Shown: one piece after another, positions 30,601 to 42,600 of the stretch
Layout of the letters: each line of letters opens with the position of its first letter
Position numbering within the stretch: the stretch's first letter is position 1
Origin: Yponomeuta sedellus
Lineage: Eukaryota > Arthropoda > Insecta > Lepidoptera > Yponomeutidae
Assembly: GCA_934045075.1 (NCBI GenBank)
Contig: OW203722.1
Coordinates: forward strand, 13,206,796-13,270,795
Length of the DNA: 64,000 nt
Reading direction: 5' to 3'
Program-made: the position numbers and the translations under genes
Notes under the pieces: generated by a model
Seen by the model: only the letters and a program-made list of their open reading frames with translations
The model's database searches: none
Told to the model about the DNA's origin: nothing

Positions 30601-33600
30601 TACAACAGTTAAGAGCACATCACATTTATCGCTAGGTAGGTATCTGTGCGCAGCATAATACAAATTAACACAAATTTTGACAATTAATCTATCGATCGAC
30701 ATACGAGACGAGTGGTAAGGACCATTCGTTGCACTCGAGTGATTAAAAAATACGCAATTTCGTATGTCGCACGAAAATCAGTAGAAATCGAGCGGTCGAC
30801 GCGAGACGAGTGATTCAAAAATAGAGCTCCTGGTCTGTTTTTAAATGACTTATCCAGAAATGATCAATAACTGGCCTGGCTGGGTTGGTGATCCATAATT
30901 ATTGCTAGAAACACTGTTTGCCCAGGAATACTGGAGCAACCAGAAGTTGGTGCTATGCGAAGCATTGATGAACGTGAATGCGTGGAAAGAGTTTGCGTCT
31001 CTGGTGGCGCGGCTCCCGAGCCAGATCTTACCGCAACGTCCCGCTGTCGCGCTTGCACGGATGCTACACGCCGTCATCGAGCCACTCTACAGAACGTGAG
31101 TTTAATATTTGAAAGGACATTAAAGTCTGTATAATTTTGTCCCAAGACACATTCACACATCCCACAAGTATTGCGAGTTACTTAACGCAGGATTCGCCAG
31201 AAAAGGATTCTTGGATAGGAGTCTCTACACACGTAATAAATAAAAGGAAACGAATTGTTACGGGCTAGGGTTCTGGATTTGGATGTAAAACGCCAATGAC
31301 AACTACTTAGGATTTATTCACGCAGGGTCTGGTCTGCAGGTCTTCACGACACGAAGTCCACACGTAGATTCCAATCGTAGGTCCAATAGTATCGCTGAGG
31401 TCGTAGGTTATCGCTCGTATCGCAGGTATGTTCGCTCGAAGTTCACTCTTCGCTATTCCAAACGGAACTGACAGCGCGCCGCGGCGACCGCTATTTATAT
31501 CCGCCGGCAAGGATTCTAGAACATTCAAGTACGTACCTACACTCGGTGCACGCGGCAACGACTCTAGAACAAAGTCCTTGTCAAAGAGATTTGAACCTTA
31601 TACTAGTGGACATACGAGTCACTATTGCTTGCAGCGGTTTATTGTTTACTAAAACGCAGCATGCGGCGACTATTGGATAGGCTTCCAGAAGGCTCTATTC
31701 TAGATGGTTCGGGATAGGACCGCGACACTGCTCCCCTCATAGAGATGCTCGTCCCGAGCATCTTCATTACTGCCGTGATAAGAAGCTAAGCGGTCGATGT
31801 GAACCACTTTTTGTGCACCTCTTGGCTGCCGTTGAATTCGGTACGTCACGTCATTTAACCGAGTTACCACTTTGTACGGTCCCTCCCATCTTGTCAGCAA
31901 TTTCGGAGATTTTCCTTTTCGTCGAGTTACATTGTGAAGCCAGACCAGTGCTCCTTCTTCGAAGCCGCTTGTATTTGCTCGGCGGTCATACCTAGTCTTC
32001 ATCTTTTCACTCGACTCCAATCCGTTTTCCCGTACTATGGCATGAATCTCTCGCATTTTCTCACGTAACTGGGAAATGTAGTCATGTAGAGAACGTGAGT
32101 CGTCAGGAGGGCCTCCAGTCAGCAGATCTACTGGTATTCTCAGTTCTCGGCCAAAATTTACACGCGCCGGGGTTACCTTCGTGCTTTCATGTTCTGCCGT
32201 TCTATAGGCCAGAAGAAATGGCGGTATGTATTTGTCCCAGTCTCTCTGGTGCCTGTCAACGACTTTTGCTAAATGTCTCTCAAGTGTTTGGTTAAATCTT
32301 TCTACCATGCCGTCAGATTGAGGATGATATGGGGTGGTCCTAGTCTTATGCATTCCCAATATTTTACAGAGTTCTTGAAAAACTTGAGACTCAAAGTTCC
32401 TGCCTTGGTCGGAGTGTATTTCCAAGGGCACACCAAACCGGCAAACTACTTCCTCAAACAACTTGGAGGCAACAGTCGTTGCTTCTTGATTGGGTATGGC
32501 GAATACCTCTGGCCATTTAGTGAAGTAATCCATAACTACCATGAAATACTTATTTCCTGATTCCGTTACTGGGAACGGTCCAGCCACATCAACTGCAATG
32601 CGTTCCCATGGCGCACCAACGTTATAAAGTTGCAGATTTCCTCGGCTTCTAGTTGGTGGGCCTTTCACCGCGGCGCAAGTAGCACACTTGCGGCACCAAT
32701 CTTGCACATCTTCTCGACAATGGAGCCAGTAAAACCTTTCTCGAATCTTTGTTAAAGTCCTTTTTACGCCCAAATGTCCACCTGACACGCCGTCATGTAC
32801 TTCACGAAGGACATCTTGTACCTTATCTCTTGGGACAACTATCTGAAGATGGAACTCTCTGCCGTTAGGTTTCTCCCATTTTCGGTAAAGTATTCCGTTC
32901 CGAAGAATAAAACTGTCCCATTGAGCCCAGTATGCCTTGGTGACAGCACTAGTAGGAGCGACTTCGCACCATCTTGGCTTGTCCTCGCCTCGTTTCTTCC
33001 ATGCGACAATGAGCCGTACATCTTCGTCATCTTCCTGTGCTTCTTTCATCGCCTCATCTTCCCAAGATCTCGATGGACTCATTCTTGTCAATCTCAATGG
33101 CAGTTCCTTTGTCTCTTGTTTGGCACAGTGCTTGCAGTCTTCCGGACACGGCCTTCTTGACAGTGCGTCAGCATTTCCATGCGCCTTTCCGCTGCGGTGT
33201 TCAATAATTAAGTCGTACTCCTGCAGTTGTTCGATCCATCGAGCAACTTGCCCCTCTGGATTTTTAAATTGTAACAGCCACTTCAGGGCGGCGTGGTCAG
33301 TGCGAAGCGTAAACCGCACGCCGAGGAGATATTTGCTGAAGTGCTGTACTGTCTTTACCACAGCCAAGAGCTCCCTTCTTGTCACACAATAGTTCCTTTC
33401 AGGTTTCGATAGCGATTTACTGAAATATGCCATCACAACCTCTCTGTCGCCCTGTTTCTGCGATAACACTCCTCCGATCGCTGTGTTACTGGCGTCAGTG
33501 TCAACAATGAATTGGCTGCTAGGCTGTGGAAATCCCAAGATTGGGGTCTCGCAAAGACATTTTCTTAATTTTTGAAAATAACTCTCACATGTGTCATCCC

Positions 33601-36600
33601 AATGAAATGACTGCTTGTCTTCAGTCAGTCTGTGTAAAGGCTTGGCAATTTCAGAGAACCCTTTAACAAACCGTCTATAATATGAGCATAACCCTAAAAA
33701 TGCTCGCACTTCAGTCTTGTCTTTGGGAGTAGGCCATTTTTGCACTGCCTCGATTTTGGCTGGATCGGTCTGTATGCCTTCGCTGGTTATCACATGGCCG
33801 AGATAGCTAACTTTGTTTTTAAATAAACTGCATTTCTTCGGATTTAACTTTAAGTTTGCTCCCATTATCTTCTTAAAAACTTGCTCTAGATTTTGTAAGT
33901 GGTCCTCGAAAACTGTACCCATGATTATGACGTCATCCAAGTAGACAAGGCAAGCTTCCCCAACTAATCCTGCCAGTACGCACTCCATAAGTCGTTCGAA
34001 TGTAGCTGGCGCGTTGCACAATCCAAAAGGCATCACGTTAAATTGCCATAGACCTTTACCAGTTGAAAAAGCCGTCTTCTCTTTATCCTTCGGATCAATT
34101 TCCACTTGCCAATAGCCCGATTTCAGATCTAATGTCGAGAACCATTTCATACCACTCAATGTGTCCAGGGTATCGTCTATTCGTGGCAGTGGATAACTAT
34201 CCTTCTTCACATCGTTAAGCCGTCGGTAGTCTACACAGAACCTTGTGCTACCATCTTTCTTCTTTACCAACACAACGGGAGAACACCATGGGCTAGCAGA
34301 AGGTTCTATAATCTTGTTTCTCTTCATGTCTTCCAACATGTCTTGTACTTCCTTTTCTTTAGCAATCGGTATGCGCCTTGCTCGCTGACGAATAGGTCGC
34401 TCCTGTCCGGTGTCGATTTTGTGCTGAACTAACGATGTTCTTCCAGGATTTCCTTCGTCAGAGAAGATATCCCTAAAGCGCAGTAGCAACCTCTTAGCTT
34501 TCATGCTTTGCGAATAGCTCAGATTACTCTTAGAATCCTCAAGGAGCTTAGTGATTATAATTTCACTCCTGGTATTCGATGTTTTTGAGCTTGGAGATGA
34601 TTGGCAGCTTCTCATCCAAACAGCTTCCTCACACCTTCCAATAACGTCACCTTTGCTAAGGGTAATCTCACGATCGCCTATATTCACAACCCTCACTACA
34701 GCGGTCTTGCCTCCATAGACGAGAGTTCTTGCTGTCAGCAATTTCTGACTAACTTCAATCAGCACACACCTATTCCGCTGATTCTTCTGACTCGAAGGCA
34801 GCTTCACCTTTACTTCAGTTTGTGCTCGTCCAGGTATTACGATTTTCTTCAGGCACGTGTAATTTCCATCGGGACCGCCAAGTATGAAGTTCTCCTCATC
34901 GCCACATTTAAAGACACCGTTAGTGACATCGATGTGACAGTTATGTTTCTTCATAAAGTCTAGGCCCAGAATGCAATCATCCATAATTTCGGCTACGATT
35001 ACGTCGTGAATATATGACGCCTCCCCAACCCATATCGTAACCGATCTTTCACCCAGGACGGGTATCTGCTGGCCAGAAGCGGAGAGAAGTCTGCATAAAC
35101 TGGTGCCTTTGCGTCTCCCTACAGCTTTCACCAGGTCTGGTCTCACTATTGTTCTAGAGGCTCCTGTATCTAGGGTAATTTTGCACTCTACTTTGTTCAC
35201 TGCACCGCGTATTAGTAGACTGTTCCCATTCCATGCTTGTGAGATTCTGGTTACCTGGGCTTTCTCCGCTCCAGCCAGTACTCGCCTCGGAATCTTGGCT
35301 TCGTTTCTCTGATTCACAGTGGAGGCCGGAGCGTCATGCTTCTTTACGAACTCCTCAAAACGCTGCTCCATTTTGTTGAGGCGCGCACCCAGTCTGTCAT
35401 CTGTTTTGGTCGGTTGCCTCTCCTTCTTAGGACACGTGAACTGCAGATGCCCTCTTTCTCCACACTTGTAACACATGGGTCTGGAGTTCCTCTTGGGCGG
35501 TGTCTCGATCTCTTTGACCTCCTCCGTAATTTCTCGAAGCTTATACCCTTGCCGAATATCATGACGCACAGCTTCTACTTCCAGGGCGTGTGCGAGAGCT
35601 TCTTTTAACGAGGAATGGTGGCGAAGCTTTACTGCAGCCCTAATTTCAAGATCCTTGATTCCGTCGACGAAGGCTTGCAAAATATTCGTATCCACCATCT
35701 TACTATCAGCAGAAGGATATGCCTTTCGAACCAGCTGCTCAATTTCCAACGCCCATTGTTGAAGTCCTTCACCCAGGCGCTGAGTCCGGTCACGCAGCTG
35801 GGCACGGAAAACGTGTTCCAGGTGTCGTTCCCCGTATCTAGCCTCAAGTGCCTCCAGCAGATCTTTAAACTCGCTGCCTGAGGTCGGCAGTGCCTCCAGG
35901 ACAGATAAAGCCGATCCTCTGAGTGCGACGGTAAGGGCTGTCAGGCTCTGTTCGTCCGTCCACCCGTTTGAAGCAGCGACAGTCTGGAACTGCTGTCGGT
36001 AGGCGACCCAAGACGTAGTACCATCGTACGGAGGCACCTTCACTTTAGGCCCCTGGCTTATGCTGACAACTCCGCTCGACGTAGCTCCAGCAGCTTTAAT
36101 ACGCCGAACTTCCTGCTCTAGTCCAGTGAGGCCGGTTTTCACATTTTTTAGGTCATCCTCTAATTCGGAAACCCGTTCGTTCACTACCTCTACATCTTCA
36201 TGTAGCTTAGCGACCGTATCGCTGAACTTTGTAACGGCAGATAGGATCACTTGTTGATCTGCCTTCTGTTCTTCTTGCAGACTCCGTATCTGCTTGCTCT
36301 GTTGTTCTTGCAGGCACTGCATCTGCTTGCTCTGCTCTTCTCGCAGGCCTCTCTGTTCTTCTCGCATGCCCTTCAACATTGCCATCAGACACGACATATC
36401 CAAAACCTCCATTGTACGTGACTGAGGTTTAATGTCTTCGGTGGGCGTGGCCAGGTGGGCGTGGCTACGAGGCGGAGCCTGTTGGTCGGTTAGTGAAACC
36501 TGGTGGTCAAGGCCGGTGGGCGGAGCTTGGTGCACGGGGGCGGTGGGCGTGGCCTGGTGGGCGTGGCCAGTAGGCGGAGCCGCTGGGCAGGTATTCTGTG

Positions 36601-39600
36601 TCTCCACTACGCGCGTGACCTGGTGGGCGGGGCCAGGGGGCGTGGCTTGGTCGGTGGGCGTGGCCTGGTGGGCGGGGCCAGTGGGCGTGTCCCTATGGCT
36701 AGTGGGCGTGGCCTGAGGGGCAGTGGGCGTGGCCTCCGCAGCACTTCTGGACCTGGTCCTCACTCCAGAAGTATCCTCTCTCGGAGTCAGTGGCATCTCC
36801 AAATCCCCAATTCTGACACCAAATGTTACGGGCTAGGGTTCTGGATTTGGATGTAAAACGCCAATGACAACTACTTAGGATTTATTCACGCAGGGTCTGG
36901 TCTGCAGTTCTTCACGACACGAAGTCCACACGTAGATTCCAATCGCAGGTCCAATAGTATCGCTGAGGTCGTAGGTTATCGCTCGTATCGCAGGTATGTT
37001 CGCTCGAAGTTCACTCTTCGCTATTCCAAACGGAACTGACAGCGCGCCGCGGCGACCGCTATTTATATCCGCCGGCAAGGATTCTAGAACATTCAAGTAC
37101 GTACCTACACTCGGTGCACGCGGCAACGACTCTAGAACAAAGTCCTTGTCAAAGAGATTTGAACCTTATACTAGTGGACATACGAGTCACTATTGCTTGC
37201 AGCGGTTTATTGTTTACTAAAACGCAGCATTCGGCGACTATTCGATAGGCTTCCAGAAGGCTCTATTCTAGATGGTTCGGGATAGGACCGCGACAGAATC
37301 TTATGCGATAAATCACACACTGGGAATTTGTTACGTGTGAGTGAGTGTAGTAAAATAAAGCAAACTTGGTCTATGCAAAAAATATATATATATAGTTCGA
37401 CCTCGTGGCCTCGAGCTCGTGGCCTAGTCGAACAGAGTGATTGGAATCAATCACTTGAGTTAAGCAACAACAGGCGCGGTCAGGTGCAGGATGAGACACC
37501 GTCCCGTGACATTTTTTCCGAGCGCTTCCGTGTTTCACAAGGCCCGTTATGCCGTTGGTGCCAGCTGTCATGTTATGGCGTCGTAAAGCCATGTAGACCT
37601 TATGGGCGGCTTGATAGCTTCTGCTAGTAAGGCCCGCCACTGTCTTACAATCCTACACCAACCCGAACTTGGCCCCTGTGGTGGAGTATGGCCTAACCTT
37701 CTTGCGATGCAGGAAGATACCCGTGCCCCAGCCGCGGGGACATACAATGGTTGATATCGTATTCACTGCACAACTGCGAAGATAAGCTGAACAAAATTCC
37801 CTTCTCTTTCAGAAAATGTCGTGTGGCACCAAAGATCATCGGCAAGTCTGTGCCACTACTGAAGTCAAGTTTGGCCCCTGCTCCATGCAAAAAGTTTGAG
37901 GACTTGAAAGAAACTGTGATACCGGCCTTGATTATTTTAGGTCCTTCACTGCACTATGATCCTGTTCTAATGTACAAGGTAATAATATAAACTTGACATA
38001 ACAAACTAAGAACATTTTAAACTTTCCCCATCCTTACTTACTCCAAAGGCTTGTAAGATAAGATGAGAATATTCTTTGTCAGAGCATTTTACATGCATAT
38101 TATAAATACATGTAAAGATACAACAAGGCTTGTACAGAATTGCGAGGACTTGGAAGTTCCAAAACTATTGTAAGCTGATTGATTTATTGGTCATCATCCT
38201 TCATGTTTACTGCTACTGAATGCCTTTTCTCAAACTCATTACCACGATTATGCACAATCGAATATTCAAAACTGCCGGCAGATCCTGGATGCGGCAAGCT
38301 GAAGACAGAGCTCTATGGCACTCATTAGGGGAGGGCTATGTCCAGCAGTGGACTAATATAGCCTAAAGAGGAAGAAATATATATTATCACAAAATATGTT
38401 TATTAATTGTGCGATCAAGACAGAATGTTCGATGTCACCAAACAAAGCCAGAACATGACGAATTGCGTGATGCATGGCGGTGTTTTGTCTGGTTAGTGAT
38501 TACTGACATGACGTTCTTAGTGATTTTCGTTTGGTACAATCTGGGGGTCACTGTAGGTCAAAGAGCGCATACTTTCGGTACCTTTATCCTCCGAAGATCA
38601 CATCCATGTTCCCGCCGCTCTTATGCTTGAGTAAGACGACTGCATCACTCCTTTTCTAGATCATCCGCATATTGAAGGTGTCCCGCGGGCTTACCGAGGA
38701 TCCTCTCCAACACGAGGCGCTCACGGTGCTAGACGCTGCGATACTGCCCGCGCTCACTCTGATGGAGGGCAACTGTTGCATGGCTGAGGAAGTTTACACA
38801 CTGCTCAAAATGTACCCCTATCAGTGCAGGTAATGATCATAGCCTTAATTAAATTCAGTTCGAATAGAATGCCTCCAATGTAATCTAATAATTATAAAAA
38901 TCTTTTGTCACAGTGTTTGTTATCGAAGTCCTCCGAAACGGCTTCACCGATTTTTATGATTTTTTTTGTGTATGGTTAGGTTGCTAATTATTATGGCAAA
39001 ACAACGGTGTGGGATCCCATGGGCAAATATTTTTTACGCTCCACTTTTGCAATCTTATAAATGTTGCAGTGAAAAGTATCTGGTCTCCTCTCCACCTTGA
39101 CTTTGAATCAATAGTAGGCACGTTCGAGCTCAAACACTTCTATTACGCTTCTTTAGCAAAATACTGACTGACCTGACCTAAAAGTACAAGTAGGATAAAC
39201 TTTTTTTTACTGTACACGTGTGAAATATTTGTGTTCTGTATCTCTTCGCTATTTAGTTCCAGATGCTACTTTCCAAAAGAGATTTTTTCTAACTTAATCT
39301 CTCTTTCAAGGTACTGCCTCTACTCCCGATGGAAGAACGAATCGGGCGAGCGCATTCCGGCGCTGATGCGCGTCCGCGGCAACTCGTTACAGCGGATCAA
39401 GCACATCATGAAGCGAGTGTCCAAGGAGAACATCAAGCCCCAGGGGCGGCATATTGGCAAGCTGTCGCATGCCGCGCCTGCGTTCCTCTTCGATTACATG
39501 CTATTGCAGGTGAGGCGGGGTGCAGTTTGTAAAGATGAGAGCCAAATAAAGTATAATTACGTAAACATGGGCAAGCACATCGTGAAGCGAATGACCAAGG

Positions 39601-42600
39601 AGAACATCGAGCCCCGGGGGGACATATTGGCTAGCTGTGGCATGGGGTGCCCGCGTTCCTCTTTGATTGCATGCTATCGCAGGGGGTCTCTGGGCATCAC
39701 TTTTACACTTAAAAATGAGTTCTACCATATAGTTTTTTAGTGGTTATAATACAAAAGTGGTCAGGATTTCACAAAAATTACATAGTATAAAAAAATCTAG
39801 CTTCTAGGAATAAAACTTACATTTTACTGGTGACAAAAATAAAATATTTAAATAGGTAATTACTAGAGAGCGGTGGTAGCGGAGCGGTGTAGAACGCCGG
39901 CTTCTCAATCGGGAGGTCGTGGGTTCGAACCCCGGCATGTACCAATGACTTTGTTTTCTAAGTTATGTACATTTGTGAAATTATAGTAGCAATACTACTC
40001 GCTGACCGTGAAGAAAAACATCGTAAGGAAACCCTAGTGTCTGAGGTGTTAGCGTACCTCAGCGCTTGCTACGTACAATGGCCCAACTATGAGGCTAAGT
40101 GCGGAAATCTCAGGTCTAACTAACACAGGTAATTACTACAAATAAAAACTTTCTGAACCACCCACATTTTCGCGCCAACGACGTTGCCAAACATCATGCA
40201 TACATCCAACAGATACAAACGTACGACAATCTCATCGGGCCCGTGGTAGAGTCCCTCAAGTACTTGACGTCGCTCTCGCTGGACGTCTTGGGCTACTGCC
40301 TGCTAGAGGCCCTGGCCAACGGGCGGGGCTCCGTCTCGGGTGCGGCCCACCCGCCCTGGTTGCAAGCCCTGGCAGCCTTCGCGGGGGCCGCCTTCAAGAA
40401 ACACAACATTGAGCTCGCGGCCTTACTGCAGTTTGTCGCTAACAGATTGAAGGCCCGACAGAGGTTCGTACTGAGCTTGAAGCTTGAGAAAACACTAATT
40501 AAATATCTTTCACACAACAATCATTTGTGGCCCCACTGTGCTATGACAACCAGGGAAGGACGTCACAAAAGTGAAAATATAATTGTTACGACCAACATAA
40601 TTGTTAAGTGACATTCACAATGGCCTAGGGCCAGTAATAATTTAGTCAGACATTCGTGAGCAGTCGCCCCCTTGTTCTCGACATATCTAAAGATATACCT
40701 ATGTCTTTCTTCATTTAAGGACTTTTCCTTACTACCAGTTTGTGTACAAGTAACAAGTAGTTTAATCTATTATGAACTTTCGGTTCGCAGTCAAGACCTC
40801 CTGATTCTAAAAGAGATCGTCCAAAAGATGGCGGGCATCGAAGCAGCCGAAGAGATGACGCCGGATCAGTTGGACGCCATGTCCGGTGGAGAATTGCTCA
40901 AAGGAGAGGTGAATAATATTAAAACGGTTCACTTTACAATAAAAACACAAACTTATATTGTGTGATTTTAAGAACCTATTTAGAGGCTAAAAATTTCACC
41001 CATGCCGGGATTCCGATGTCGGGAATTTTTAGCATCTAAATAGGTTTTTAAAATTGTCCTTAGCATGGGTTAGTGCATTAAAAATAATATAATTATATTG
41101 TGTGAGTAATGAATTATAGGGTAAAATAATACTTAATGAGATAAAAAGACATATAAAGGGATAAACAGTACCTGAAATCAATGTGTGTGCATGCCCCAAC
41201 AAATTGCTATCGATGAAGCGTTTGTCAGGATTGTGGCAAGTGGTAAACCCTGATCTTTACCTACCCCTCCGACATACAGACGTAAGTTCACGTAATGTAA
41301 TGTACCATTTGCTAACTCGTACGGTAATCTTCCAGGCTGGATACTTCTCACAAGTCAGAAACACGCGGCGATCGTCGGCAAGACTGAAAGAGGCTGTCGT
41401 CGGAAACAACTTGGACATCTCATTGTGCATTCTCTCTGCTCAACAGAGACACTGCTGTGTGTGGAAAGGTACTTGTTTTTATTTTATTAGTAATACACTC
41501 TTAACAACGCGTACACATACAACATGCATGCTGTGTTGAATTTAAACGCAGCTCAAAGAATTGAAAGAAAATATATAAATATCAATGAATATGATATTTA
41601 TTTGCTAATAATATTTTCGCACGTTGACGGATAGATTACGCCTGTTCCTTACCCCCAGTTTCTCGTACACTAACAATGTTAATCTTCTGTTAAATGCTTT
41701 TACAGCTGTCAAATGTTTTTTTTTGGATGCATTTTGGCCAACTGACGGCTGTTAACAGTAGATTAACGGCTTGTTAGTGTACCAGAAACCGGGTCTTAAT
41801 CTCATTCGACGAACTATTAACATACACACTATTGGCCTTGTCTCAGAAGATTTATTAAGCTTGCCTGAAACGCGGTTCAAAAAATGTGTAAAGTACACTT
41901 TGTGCCAAAAGGGCTACTATAGCATAAAGGATTATTTAGATGACAATGATGTCTGGAATTAAAGCCAGTACAATGCATGAGTTCTATGTTTTAAAATCAT
42001 TATGTACGTTACGTTACATTATCAACCCTTATCAAATCTTATATGTCCCCACTGCTGGGGCACGGGTCTCTTCCTACATCGCAGGAAGGTTAGGCCATAC
42101 TCCACCACGGGGGCCAAGTCCGGGTTGGTGGAGGATTGTAAGACAGTGGCGGGCCTTACTGTCAGAAGTTATCAAGCCGCCCATAAGGCCTCTGACATGG
42201 CTTAACGACTGCCATTATATGACAGCCGGCACCAACGGCTTAGCGTGCCTTGCGAAGCACGGAAGCGCTCGGAAAAATGCCACTAGCGGTAGTCACGGGA
42301 CGCTCACCCATCCCGTACCTTACCGCGCCTGTGTTGCTTAACCACGTGATTGTTTCCAATCACTCGGTTCGCCTAGGCCACGAGAAATCATTATGTAAAC
42401 TCTGTTAATTAAGGACTTTGAAAAGACTAAGTTTGGAGTTTTTTTGTCCATTCTCCAAAATAATCAAAATTTTGAAATGGACACCTAGTTTGTATTGTAA
42501 CGTTCACTAAGCCGCAGCTTCTGGGCTACTTTGAATAAAACCATTTCATTTCTCTCGCAGAGTACGAAGACGACGCGTCAGGCAACGAACCGTCGGGCTC

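Larger units (their letters stand above)
31256..37295 (-). mobile_element. Full-length Ty3/gypsy LTR retrotransposon in THOC2 intron 7
   Basis: 6040 bp with two 472-bp LTRs, a 4-bp GAAT target duplication, one uninterrupted gag-pol frame, a primer-binding-like TGGTGTCAGAA two bases inside the 5' LTR (a tRNA-Leu type primer is a guess), and a purine tract GAGGGGAGCAG just before the 3' LTR. It lies antisense to THOC2. No env-like frame and no chromodomain. Close LTR identity and an open frame indicate a recent insertion. Confidence 0.95.

Noticed and set aside
30902..30925. Exon 7 of THOC2 starting after CTAG at 30909
   Set aside because: That acceptor breaks phase with exon 6; the acceptor CCCAG ending at 30925 keeps phase 0 and matches the family.
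35103..36856. Several plus-strand frames inside the gypsy element
   Set aside because: Antisense shadows of the 1.7k-residue Gag-Pol frame; the Gly/Trp/Val-rich one mirrors the Thr/Pro/His-rich N-terminus.
39870..39945. Functional tRNA gene on the plus strand
   Set aside because: Has A and B boxes, but the remaining arms do not fold well and a SINE body follows.
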